Shown here: positions 1-6,269 of the stretch, piece after piece | How the letters are laid out: every line of letters starts with the position of its first letter | Numbering within the stretch: position 1 is the first letter of the stretch | Assembly (NCBI GenBank): GCA_003248845.1 | Contig: QFPD01000063.1 | Location: 1 to 8,897 of the forward strand | Direction: 5' to 3' | Length of the DNA stretch: 8,897 nucleotides | Source of the DNA: Microbacterium sp. | Lineage (GTDB): Bacteria; Actinomycetota; Actinomycetes; Actinomycetales; Microbacteriaceae | Made by a program: the position numbers and the translations under genes | The notes under the pieces: model-generated | Told to the model about the DNA's origin: nothing | The model's database searches: none | What the model saw: only the letters and a program-made list of their open reading frames with translations

Positions 1-941
1 GCCGCGGCGAGAGCCGGGTGGAGCTCGTGCCGACGGATCAGCGCGAGGGCTTCGGCCACCGTGGCATCCGCCGACAGCACGATGGGCTCGGGCGTCATGA
101 GTCCACCCGCCGTGTCGGGGCCGTACTTCAGCAGCGCGCGGACGTCCTCGGCCTCTTCGGGCTCCATGAGCTCGAGAAGCTCCTCGCGCTGGTCCTCGGG
201 GAGCTGGGCGAGCACGTCAGCGGCGTCGTCGGGTTCCATCTGGTCGAGGATGTCGGCGGCCCGCTCGTCGCCGAGCGCCTCGAGGATATGCACCTGGTCG
301 TCCTCGGGCATCTCCTCGAGGGCATCCGCGAGGCGATCGTCGCTGAGTTCCTCGGCGACTTCGAGCAGACGTTCGTCGGGGAGGTCGAGGAGCGTGTTGG
401 CCAGGTCGGCGGGCTTGAGCTCCGAGTAGGTCGCGACGAGCTGCTCGGCCGACTGGGCTTCGCCGGGGGCCTGCTGCTCACGCACGTCCTGCCAGTCGGC
501 GAACGTCGTGGGTCCCTTCGCGAAGGGGGATGCCGAGGTCTTGGGCTTGCGGAGGAAGAGCTGACCGATGTCCCACAGGCCCAGCCGATCACGCTCGATC
601 GCGACGTCCTCGATGACGGCCTCGCCGGATCCATCGGCGAAGTAGACCTTACGGCCGAGGAGTTCCGTCATGACCCGCACTTCGCCGCCGCGCTGCTGGA
701 AGCGGCGCACGTTGATGAGCCCGGTCGTGATGACCTGGCCCGTCTGGATCGAGGTGACCCGTCCGATGGAGAGGAACACGTGCCGGCGACCCGGGATCTC
801 GACGACGAGCCCCACGACCCGCGGCGGGTCGTCTTTGCGGTAGATGACGACGACGTCACGGACTTTGCCGAGCCGGTCGCCCGCGGGGTCGAACACGGTG
901 CAGCCGACCAGGCGTGCCACGAAAACCCTCTGCGTACTCAC
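1..941 (-). CDS. PRC-barrel / MgtE N-terminal / CBS domain protein (partial, C-terminus beyond window)
   Basis: The first 313 codons are present; the 3' end lies beyond position 1. Residues 8-80 read as a PRC-barrel-like beta fold (VFDPAGDRLGKVRDVVV, then VVGLVVEIPGRRHVFL), with a second such segment at about 90-130. Residues 165-275 are an acidic, leucine-rich helical array (LPDERLLEVAEELSDDR and repeats ending LLKYGPDTAGGLMTPEP), the signature of the MgtE N-terminal domain. A CBS domain begins near residue 283. In MgtE channels these cytosolic domains sense Mg2+. Actinobacterial proteins of this layout usually lack the membrane channel and are called transporters only by domain; their role is unknown to me. 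No membrane segment is visible here. The start chosen is GTG at 941, because a TACGCT box sits 6 bp before it and the residues MSTQRVFVARL fit the family. GTG at 920, preceded by AGAGGG, is the alternative. Confidence 0.87.
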   Translation of the reverse strand, partial: MSTQRVFVARLVGCTVFDPAGDRLGKVRDVVVIYRKDDPPRVVGLVVEIPGRRHVFLSIGRVTSIQTGQVITTGLINVRRFQQRGGEVRVMTELLGRKVYFADGSGEAVIEDVAIERDRLGLWDIGQLFLRKPKTSASPFAKGPTTFADWQDVREQQAPGEAQSAEQLVATYSELKPADLANTLLDLPDERLLEVAEELSDDRLADALEEMPEDDQVHILEALGDERAADILDQMEPDDAADVLAQLPEDQREELLELMEPEEAEDVRALLKYGPDTAGGLMTPEPIVLSADATVAEALALIRRHELHPALAA

Positions 942-953
942 CCGTCCAGCGTA
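941..953 (-). promoter_or_regulatory. Predicted leaderless promoter of the MgtE_N/CBS gene
   Basis: On the minus strand TACGCT (953-948) is followed by GGACGG (947-942) and then the GTG start, so transcription is predicted to begin at the start codon. A perfect TTGACA occurs at 973-968, but the 14-bp spacer to the -10 box is shorter than the usual 16-18. This is sequence inference only. Confidence 0.55.
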
Positions 954-970
954 GTCTGCAGGCTCCGTGT

Positions 971-982
971 CAAGATGGACGG
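971..982 (+). promoter_or_regulatory. Possible leaderless -10 for the stress protein gene
   Basis: CAAGAT (971-976) lies 6 bp before ATG 983 with the spacer GGACGG, the same spacer used by the divergent gene. It matches the -10 consensus at only three positions. TAGTCT at 952-957 is a better box and would give a leader of roughly 20 nt. Which of the two is used cannot be decided from sequence. Confidence 0.3.
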
Positions 983-1600
983 ATGAGCATGATCGGCGGC
1001 AGCCCGCAGCAGCACGGCGAGAAGATCGCCGACTTCGCGACCTATCAGGGCGCCCAGCAGGCGGTGTCGCAGCTGATCCAGGCGGACATCCCGGCGCGTG
1101 ACATCCAGGTCGTCGGTCACGGTCTGCGCTCGATCGAGACCGTGACCGGCAAGCTCGGCTACGCGGCGGCGGCGCGGTCGGGTGCGATCAACGGCATCCT
1201 CCTCGGCCTGCTGTTCTCTGCGATCTTCGTCCTCGGCACACCGAGCGCCGCCATCCAGCTGTTCATCGGCGTGATGTTCGTCGGCATCGCGGTGGGCATG
1301 CTCTTGAGCCTCGTCTCGTACGCTCTGCTGCGGCGTCGCCGTGACTACACCTCGGTCACGCAGGTCGTCGCCGACCGCTATGAGGTAACAGTGCTTCCCT
1401 CGAGCATCCACCGGGCGCGTGAGGTGATCGGCCGTGGGTCCGCTCCCACCGCGCCCGCTCCCGCCCCGATCGACCTGTCGACGCCACCGCAGTACGGTGA
1501 GCGTGTCGACCCGGCGCCTGCACCTGTTGCGCCGCCCGCACCCGGTCCGGACGCTTCCCACACTCCGCCGCAGCCGGGCGCAGACGCACCCCGCCCATGA
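983..1600 (+). CDS. General stress protein, YflT/GSP17M-like, two-helix membrane protein
   Basis: The 205-residue protein begins with a soluble alpha/beta segment (residues 13-60: KIADFATYQGAQQAVSQL, then DIQVVGHGLRSIETVTGKL), typical of the GSP17M/YflT general stress family. A glycine-rich hairpin of two membrane helices follows at about 68-87 and 90-115. After RRRRDYTSV comes another short soluble segment (VADRYEVTVLP, 129-139), and the tail from 153 is almost entirely Pro/Ala and probably disordered. Actinobacterial members share this order, including a YGER-type motif in the tail (171-174 here). The biochemical function is unknown; membership in a stress regulon is known for the Bacillus relatives, not shown here. 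ATG 983 was chosen over ATG 989. The stop overlaps the ATG of the hydrolase (ATGA), so the two are coupled. An upstream in-frame ATG at 914 is rejected because it would overlap the divergent gene and adds non-conserved residues. Confidence 0.88.
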   Translation: MSMIGGSPQQHGEKIADFATYQGAQQAVSQLIQADIPARDIQVVGHGLRSIETVTGKLGYAAAARSGAINGILLGLLFSAIFVLGTPSAAIQLFIGVMFVGIAVGMLLSLVSYALLRRRRDYTSVTQVVADRYEVTVLPSSIHRAREVIGRGSAPTAPAPAPIDLSTPPQYGERVDPAPAPVAPPAPGPDASHTPPQPGADAPRP

Positions 1601-2262
1601 CGGCGCTCGACGTCGCCCTTCCGTCGGGAGCGGTGCGCGTCACGACGGCGTGGGAGGAGCCGGCCGCGGCGCCGAGGGCGGTGGTTGCACTTGCGCACGG
1701 TGCCGGCGCCGGACTCGACCATCCGTTCCTCGTCGGCTTCGCCGCGGGGCTGCGCAGCGAGGGCTTCGCGACTCTGCGTTTCGCCTTCCCCTACCGCGAA
1801 GCCGGCCGACGGATGCCGGGGCCGGCGCCACACGCGGTCGCCACCTGGGCGGCCGTCGCGGCCGAGATCTCGCGGATCGCGGCCGGCGTGCCGTTCGTCG
1901 CCGCGGGCAAGTCGTACGGCGGCCGGATGGCATCGATGGCCGTCGCCGAGGGCGCGATCGAGCCCGCGGCGCTCGTCTACCTCGGCTACCCGTTCCATGC
2001 CCCGGGCAAGCCGGACAAGCCGCGCGGTGCGCACCTCGCCCTCATCCGGCCGCCTCAGCTGTTCGTCGAGGGCGACGTCGATCCGTTCATCCAGCCGATC
2101 GCGGATTTCGAAGCATCGGTGGCCACGAGCACCGACGCCGAGATCGTATGGATTCCCGGCGGCGGTCACTCGTTCGAGGTGAAGGGTCAGAGGCGCCCGC
2201 CCGACGAGGTCGGCGCCGCGCTGGCTCCGACCGTGGCGGAGTGGTTGCGCACGCGCGTCTGA
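1597..2262 (+). CDS. Small alpha/beta hydrolase (KANL3/Tex30-like, dienelactone-hydrolase fold)
   Basis: The 221-residue protein has the compact alpha/beta hydrolase layout. The oxyanion loop ALAHGAGAGLDHPF lies at 31-44 and the strand LRFAFPYRE at 60-68. The nucleophile elbow is GKSYGG with Ser106. The likely catalytic acid is Asp162 in EGDVDPF, and the catalytic His is His191 in GGGHSFE. All three triad residues are present and the length is normal for this family, so an active serine hydrolase is expected; the substrate is unknown. No signal peptide is visible, so it is probably cytoplasmic. Its ATG overlaps the stop of the stress protein gene, so it has no promoter of its own and should be translated by coupling. 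Many databases would call it a dienelactone hydrolase family or alpha/beta hydrolase family protein. Confidence 0.86.
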   Translation: MTALDVALPSGAVRVTTAWEEPAAAPRAVVALAHGAGAGLDHPFLVGFAAGLRSEGFATLRFAFPYREAGRRMPGPAPHAVATWAAVAAEISRIAAGVPFVAAGKSYGGRMASMAVAEGAIEPAALVYLGYPFHAPGKPDKPRGAHLALIRPPQLFVEGDVDPFIQPIADFEASVATSTDAEIVWIPGGGHSFEVKGQRRPPDEVGAALAPTVAEWLRTRV

Positions 2263-2287
2263 GTCCGCTCCCCACTCCTCAGCGGGC
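2263..2287. terminator. Weak stem-loop between convergent genes
   Basis: GTCCGCT (2263-2269) can pair with AGCGGGC (2281-2287) around an 11-nt loop, giving 7 bp with one G-U pair in the plus-strand RNA. It lies directly after the hydrolase stop and overlaps the aminopeptidase stop. There is no T-tract, so a termination role is only plausible. Confidence 0.3.
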
Positions 2288-3730
2288 AGTGCGCGCGATC
2301 CAGGCTTCGACCTCATCGGCGGTGCGGGGAATGCCGGCGGACAGGTTCTCCACGCCGTTCGCCGTCACGAGGACGTCGTCCTCGATGCGCACGCCGATGC
2401 CGCGGTACTCCTCGGGCACGGTGAGGTCGTCGATCTGGAAGTACAGACCGGGCTCGATCGTGAACACCATGCCCTCTTCGAGCAGACCGTCGTAATACAT
2501 CTCACGACGGGCCTGCGCGCAGTCGTGCACGTCGATCCCGAGATGGTGCGAGGTGCCGTGCACCATATAGCGCCGGTGCTGGCCGCCGCGATCGGCATCC
2601 AGAGCTTCGTCGGCGGTCACGGGCAGAAGTCCCCACTCGGCGGTGCGCCGGGCGATGACCGCCATCGCCGCCTCGTGCACGGCGCGGAACTTCACGCCCG
2701 GCTTCGCGACCGCGAACGCCGCGTCGGCCGCTTCGCGCACCGTCTCGTACACCCTCCGCTGCACCTCGGTGAAGGTGCCCGACACCGGCAGTGTGCGGGT
2801 GATGTCGGCGGTGTAGAGGCTGTCGACCTCGACGCCCGCGTCGATGAGGATGAGGTCGCCGGGGACGACGGCACCGTCGTTGCGCGTCCAGTGCAGGTAG
2901 CACGCGTGCGGGCCGGAGGCGGCGATCGTGTCGTAGCCCTCGCCGTTGCCCTCGACGCGAGCCCGGTGGTGGAAGATGCCTTCCACCGCGCGCTCGCCGC
3001 GCGGCGTGTCGATGATGCGGGGGAGGTCCGCGACGATGTCGTCGAAGCCGCGCGCCGTGACTTCGACCGCGAGTCGCATCTGCGCGACCTCGTACTCGTC
3101 CTTGACGAGGCGGAGCTCGGAGACGAAACGGGTGAGGTCGTCGTCCTCGTCGAGGACCAGGTCGCCGTCCCGTGCCTCGAAGGCGTCGATGTGCGCCGTG
3201 CGGATGCCGAGCTCGCCGGCGACACCCTCGAGCGATGGCCGCGGCCCGATCCAGAACTCGCCGATCGTGGCGTCGGCGTAGAACTCGGTCGTCGTCCGGT
3301 CGGCGCGCTCGCGCAAATGAAGGGTGACGTCGTGGCCCGCCTCACCGGTCGGTTCGAACACGAGCACCGAGTCGGGGACGGCATCGGAAGCCCACCCCGT
3401 GAGGTGCGCGAACGCCGAGTGCGGACGGAACGGGTAGTCGGTGTCGTTCGATCGCTGCTTGTAGGAGCCGGCGGGAAGCACGAGGCGCCGACCCGGGAAG
3501 GCGGCCGAGACGGCATCGCGGCGCCGCGCCGCGAACCGCGCCTGTGCTCGCTCGGGCGGCATCTGGTCGGGGCGCTCGGCCCATCCGTTCGAGATCTCGT
3601 CGAGGAAGCCCTGCGGGAACGGCTGCTTGCGGTTCTGGTTCTGCGCCGCTGATGCGGGACCAGGGGCGGCCGTGGTCCCGGCCTCCATCGACGTCTCCGG
3701 TGCGATCGTGTCGCTCTCGTTCGTGCTCAT
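2279..3730 (-). CDS. pepP: Aminopeptidase P family protein (Xaa-Pro aminopeptidase, M24B)
   Basis: At 483 residues this has the full length of a bacterial aminopeptidase P, which removes N-terminal residues preceding proline in the cytoplasm using two divalent metals. The N-terminal creatinase/AMP_N domain covers about 55-190 (LVLPAGSYKQRSNDTDYPFR). The pita-bread catalytic domain runs from about 210. The metal ligands all appear: Asp298 (DAGVEVD), Asp309 (TADITRT), His395 (GTSHHLGID), Glu426 (TIEPG) and Glu450 (RIEDD). The substrate-binding histidines His280 (YLHWTRND) and His402 (DVHD) are also there. Residues 1-38 are a low-complexity Ala/Thr/Pro lead before the conserved QNRKQPFPQGF; ATG for Met16 is a possible shorter start. 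It lies 74 bp downstream of the EEP gene on the same strand and may share its transcript, though a separate weak promoter is possible. Confidence 0.94.
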   Translation of the reverse strand: MSTNESDTIAPETSMEAGTTAAPGPASAAQNQNRKQPFPQGFLDEISNGWAERPDQMPPERAQARFAARRRDAVSAAFPGRRLVLPAGSYKQRSNDTDYPFRPHSAFAHLTGWASDAVPDSVLVFEPTGEAGHDVTLHLRERADRTTTEFYADATIGEFWIGPRPSLEGVAGELGIRTAHIDAFEARDGDLVLDEDDDLTRFVSELRLVKDEYEVAQMRLAVEVTARGFDDIVADLPRIIDTPRGERAVEGIFHHRARVEGNGEGYDTIAASGPHACYLHWTRNDGAVVPGDLILIDAGVEVDSLYTADITRTLPVSGTFTEVQRRVYETVREAADAAFAVAKPGVKFRAVHEAAMAVIARRTAEWGLLPVTADEALDADRGGQHRRYMVHGTSHHLGIDVHDCAQARREMYYDGLLEEGMVFTIEPGLYFQIDDLTVPEEYRGIGVRIEDDVLVTANGVENLSAGIPRTADEVEAWIARTAR

Positions 3731-3742
3731 GCGTCCAGTCTC
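3731..3742 (-). promoter_or_regulatory. Weak -10-like element before the aminopeptidase start
   Basis: GAGACT (3742-3737), then GGACGC (3736-3731), then ATG. The spacing is the same 6 bp seen at the stronger promoters of this window, but the box lacks the initial T. GGAC so close to ATG is a poor ribosome site. Transcription from the upstream EEP gene is the alternative. Confidence 0.3.
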
Positions 3743-3780
3743 GCACTCCGCTCGCGTGCGCGTCTCGTGCGTCCGTCTCG
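3731..3780 (-). repeat. Degenerate 13-bp tandem repeat upstream of the aminopeptidase
   Basis: Read on minus, CGAGACGGACGCA (3780-3768), CGAGACGCGCACG (3767-3755), CGAGCGGAGTG (3754-3744) and CGAGACTGGACGC (3743-3731) follow head to tail. The first and last units differ by one inserted base. The array fills most of the gap between the EEP stop and the aminopeptidase ATG. Confidence 0.6.
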
Positions 3781-3804
3781 CGCGCGTGGCGGTGCGTCAC
3801 GCTG

Positions 3805-4836
3805 TCAGTGCGCGGCGGGTTCCAGCTGCACGACGAGCGGGCGATGGTCGCTGCCGCTGTCGTCGAGCGAGGTGAGGACGACGGATCCGGTCGGGGTCCA
3901 GGCATCCGTCGAGAGGACGTGGTCGATCGGCGTGCCGAAGACCGCCGGCCACTCGGTCGACCATGTGCCCACGGCGCCCGTCCCTGTTGCGACTGCCGCG
4001 TCACGGCAGTTGCCGAGGTCGCCGCCGGTGCCGAGGCGTGCCATGTGGTCGACGGTCGCGTTGAAGTCGCCCGCCATGATGACGTTCGCGCTGCCGCACT
4101 GGTCGGCGAGCCACTCGAGGTCGCTCTGCCAGTCGCCCATGGCGCTCTGCCGGGGCGCGACGGCATGCACGGCCACGACGACCGGCCCGGTGCCGTCGAC
4201 GGGCATCGCGACGACCGTCGGCACTTGCGACGTGTTGCTCTCGCCGTCCGTCGTCGACGACACGACCGAGTAGTCGCCGAGGTCGGGCGAGATGAGGAGG
4301 GTCGTGGAATTCGAGGCCCAATCGGGGAAGTCTTCGCGATCGCCGAAGTTCTCGTGGTGCGCCCACATGGGCGAACCGAGGTCGCGCATCGCGATCGCGA
4401 CGGCCTCGCCCGTTTCGATCGTCGTCTCGGGGAGCGCCACGATGTCGGCGCGCATGGCGACCGCCGTCTGGGCGATGAGGTCGGCGTCGGTGCCGTCCCC
4501 CGCCGTGTTCCAGGTCATGACCCGGACGGACTGGTCGGTCGGCTCGGGGAGTGAGCCGGGCCCCACGCCGCGCATCATCAGGATCGCCACGTTCGCACCC
4601 CCTGCAAGCACCGCGATGATCGCGAGGGACGCCGCGAGGGCGCGCATCGGGCGTGCGAGGCACAGGAGCAGGGCGAGCACGAGGCCGGTGGCGCACACGA
4701 GGATCACGACCGGACGCAGAGACACGATCTGCGCGATCGGGGACGTGCGCTCGAGACGGAAGAACTGCGGCCACGTGACGATCGCAGCCGCGATCGCCGC
4801 GAGCACGGTGAAGAGGAGTCCGAGCAGGCGCAGCAC
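3805..4836 (-). CDS. Membrane-anchored endonuclease/exonuclease/phosphatase (EEP) family protein
   Basis: Three hydrophobic segments (about residues 3-22, 42-62 and 66-88) precede a roughly 240-residue EEP catalytic domain. The active-site pattern is complete: Asn110 (MTWNTAG), Glu137 (LPETT), His224 (VAVHAV), Asp257 and Asn259 (AGDFNAT), Asp305-His306 (PIDHVL), Asp330-His331 (SGSDHRP). The family cleaves phosphodiester or phosphomonoester bonds with Mg2+ in nucleic acids, phospholipids or nucleotides; the substrate here cannot be told. With three helices the catalytic domain should face outside the cell if the N-terminus is inside. The reading frame is open back to 4992, but GTG at 4836 is the better start: it begins directly at the first membrane helix, has a TAGAGT box 7 bp upstream, and avoids overlapping the divergent PHP gene. 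The aminopeptidase gene lies downstream on the same strand. Confidence 0.88.
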   Translation of the reverse strand: MLRLLGLLFTVLAAIAAAIVTWPQFFRLERTSPIAQIVSLRPVVILVCATGLVLALLLCLARPMRALAASLAIIAVLAGGANVAILMMRGVGPGSLPEPTDQSVRVMTWNTAGDGTDADLIAQTAVAMRADIVALPETTIETGEAVAIAMRDLGSPMWAHHENFGDREDFPDWASNSTTLLISPDLGDYSVVSSTTDGESNTSQVPTVVAMPVDGTGPVVVAVHAVAPRQSAMGDWQSDLEWLADQCGSANVIMAGDFNATVDHMARLGTGGDLGNCRDAAVATGTGAVGTWSTEWPAVFGTPIDHVLSTDAWTPTGSVVLTSLDDSGSDHRPLVVQLEPAAH

Positions 4837-4849
4837 GCCTTCGACTCTA
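4836..4849 (-). promoter_or_regulatory. Predicted leaderless promoter of the EEP gene
   Basis: TAGAGT (4849-4844) is followed by CGAAGGC (4843-4837) and the GTG start, placing the likely transcription start at or next to the first codon. No good -35 hexamer is visible. Confidence 0.5.
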
Positions 4850-4892
4850 CGGGGGTGAGACGGACGAACCCTGAGAGTGGAGGGCGGGCCGA

Positions 4893-4904
4893 TACGCTCG
4901 AGGG
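4893..4904 (+). promoter_or_regulatory. Predicted leaderless promoter of the PHP gene
   Basis: TACGCT (4893-4898) plus a 6-bp spacer CGAGGG leads straight into ATG 4905, the same box and spacing as the MgtE_N/CBS gene. The spacer itself resembles a ribosome site but is too close to the ATG to work as one. Confidence 0.6.
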
Positions 4905-5762
4905 ATGGCGAGGCGATTCTCCGGTCCGAGTGATCTGCACCTGCACTCCGACCACTCGGACGGCACTGAGCGGCCGGCGGACGTCGTGGCATCCGCGCAC
5001 GCGGCGGGCCTCGGCACGATCGCGCTCACCGACCACGACACGACCTCCGGGTGGGCGGAGGCCGCGGAGAGTGCGGGATCGCTCGGTATGACATTCCTGC
5101 CGGGTATGGAGCTGTCCGCCCGCCACGAATGGCGAAGCATCCACGTGCTCGCCTACCTGTTTGATCCGGATGCCCCAGCGCTGCGCGCCCTCACCGACCG
5201 CATCCGCTCCTCACGGCTCACACGAGCCCGCGAGATGGCTGAGCGCATCGGGCGCGACTACGACCTCACGTGGGACGACGTGCTCGATCAGACCGCGACC
5301 GACGCTACTGTCGGCCGGCCGCACCTCGCCGATGCGCTCGTCGCGAAAGGACACGTGCGTGACCGGGGGGAGGCGTTCGCCGGCATCCTCAGCCCCGGCA
5401 GCGACTACTACGTCGCGCTCTACGCGCCGGACCCCGTGACGGCGGTGGCGGCGGTGACGGATGCCGGAGGCGTGCCGATCATCGCTCATCCCGCGGGGCG
5501 TGCCGGACTGCTCCCGGACCGCATCGTGGAGGGCATGCTCGCGGCGGGGCTTGCGGGCTTCGAGCTGGGGCATCGGGAGAACCGCGAACCCGCGCTCGGC
5601 GAGCTGCGGGAGCTCGTGCGCCGACGCGATCTCATCGTGACCGGATCGAGCGACTACCACGGCCTCGGAAAGCCGAATCAGCCCGGCGAGCACACCACGA
5701 CGGACGAGATGGTGGCGCGCATCATCGCCCGCGGAACGGGCAGCGCCCCCGTCTTCGCCTGA
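4905..5762 (+). CDS. PHP-domain metal-dependent phosphoesterase (RNase AM/YciV-like)
   Basis: The 285-residue protein spans the whole PHP fold. The metal-binding motifs appear in order: DLHLHSDHSDGT (His12, His14, Asp19), LTDHDT (Asp43, His44), GMELSA (Glu69), IHVLAYLFD (His80), GRPHLADAL (His140), PIIAHPAG (His195), FELGHRENRE (His223) and GSSDYHG (Asp250, His252). Stand-alone PHP proteins of this type bind three metals. Characterised relatives include E. coli RNase AM (YciV), a 5'-3' exonuclease on short RNA and DNA, and a Chromobacterium 3',5'-nucleotide bisphosphate phosphatase. Either activity is possible here. Residues 88-160 form the helical insertion typical of the family. It is divergent from the EEP hydrolase across 68 bp. 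Its last codons and stop are part of a strong stem-loop. Confidence 0.92.
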   Translation: MARRFSGPSDLHLHSDHSDGTERPADVVASAHAAGLGTIALTDHDTTSGWAEAAESAGSLGMTFLPGMELSARHEWRSIHVLAYLFDPDAPALRALTDRIRSSRLTRAREMAERIGRDYDLTWDDVLDQTATDATVGRPHLADALVAKGHVRDRGEAFAGILSPGSDYYVALYAPDPVTAVAAVTDAGGVPIIAHPAGRAGLLPDRIVEGMLAAGLAGFELGHRENREPALGELRELVRRRDLIVTGSSDYHGLGKPNQPGEHTTTDEMVARIIARGTGSAPVFA

Positions 5763-5781
5763 TCGGCGACGACGGGGGCGC
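5743..5781. terminator. Strong bidirectional stem-loop terminator containing the PHP stop codon
   Basis: GCGCCCCCGTC (5743-5753) is perfectly complementary to GACGGGGGCGC (5771-5781). Inside it CGCC (5756-5759) pairs with GGCG (5765-5768) around a 5-nt loop, giving 11+4 bp with a 2x2 internal loop. The left arm encodes the last PHP residues and the TGA is in the inner loop. No T-run follows, as is common in high-GC actinobacteria. It separates the convergent PHP and SHOCT genes. Confidence 0.7.
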
Positions 5782-5799
5782 GTCGGCCCGCGGGACGGG

Positions 5800-6218
5800 T
5801 CAGGCGAGAGCCTTGGCCTTGAGGGCGTCGAACTCCGCCTGCGTGATGGTCCCGGCATCCAACAGCGACTTCGCCTGTGCGATCTGGTCAGCGGGGCTCG
5901 TGCCGGCGACCTCCTTGATGTAGTCGTCCTGCGCCGTCTTGTACTGCTGCACGGCGGCGGCCTGGCGCTCACCCATGCCGCGACCACGCGCGATCAGGTA
6001 CACGAGCGCCGTGACGATGGGGAAGAAGATCAGGAAGAAGATCCAGAGCGCCTTCCAGCCCCGGCGAGGTTCCGGTCGCGAAAGATGTCGCTGATGATCG
6101 AGAACAGGGCCATCAGGTAGGCGACGAAGATGAAGATGGTGAGGAACCACCAGATGAGGTCCCAGAACGAGCCCCAGAAGCCGTGGTACTCGACCGCGGC
6201 GGCCTCGATGAAGCGCAT
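5800..6218 (-). pseudogene. PLDc_N/SHOCT-domain small membrane protein, frameshifted
   Basis: Two reading frames together make one normal protein. The first (ATG 6218) gives MRFIEAAAVEYHGFWGSFWD with a membrane helix at 20-40 and ends FRDRNLAG. The second resumes at GWKALWIFFLIFFP, a second helix (about 55-78), then a charged linker and a C-terminal SHOCT domain (SPADQIAQAKSLLDAGTITQ, ending FDALKAKALA). One base is missing at the CCCC run 6059-6062: adding it back gives a continuous 139 residues, the usual size for this PLD-nuclease-N plus SHOCT family. As written, translation stops after 62 residues and loses the SHOCT domain. The start is well supported by GAAAGG 6 nt upstream. Function is unknown; such proteins are often envelope-stress associated. 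A sequencing error in the homopolymer is as likely as a real mutation. Confidence 0.85.
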
Positions 6219-6224
6219 GACGTG

Positions 6225-6230
6225 CCTTTC
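6225..6230 (-). promoter_or_regulatory. Ribosome binding site of the SHOCT gene
   Basis: GAAAGG on the minus strand with a 6-nt spacer CACGTC to ATG 6218 fixes the start. It is the clearest Shine-Dalgarno site in the window. It overlaps the 10-bp palindrome CTTTCGAAAG (6226-6235), which could mask it. Confidence 0.65.
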
Positions 6231-6241
6231 GAAAGAGTGGA

Positions 6242-6269
6242 GACGGCGGGTGCCGTCGGTTACAGCGTA
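6242..6269 (-). promoter_or_regulatory. Promoter and 5'-terminal hairpin of the SHOCT gene
   Basis: TACGCT (6269-6264) with spacer GTAACC predicts a transcript starting at 6257. The first transcribed bases GACGGC (6257-6252) pair perfectly with GCCGTC (6247-6242) around the loop ACCC, so the mRNA would begin in a 6-bp hairpin, about 40 nt before the ATG. Confidence 0.5.

Noticed and set aside
18..986. A 322-codon open frame on plus over the MgtE_N/CBS region
   Set aside because: The opposite strand from GTG 941 gives a coherent PRC/MgtE_N/CBS protein; the plus frame lacks recognisable structure and overlaps the divergent start.
2525..3652. A 375-codon open frame on plus antisense to the aminopeptidase
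   Set aside because: Antisense shadow caused by high GC at third positions; the minus strand has a complete M24B active site.
4837..4992. EEP gene start further upstream (to 4992)
   Set aside because: It would overlap the PHP gene start and add Arg/Pro-rich residues before the first membrane helix; GTG 4836 has its own -10-like box.
6057..6064. Programmed -1 ribosomal frameshift in the SHOCT gene
   Set aside because: No classic X-XXY-YYZ slippery heptamer: the zero-frame codons are GCC GGG GCT. Simple loss of one base in a homopolymer is more economical.
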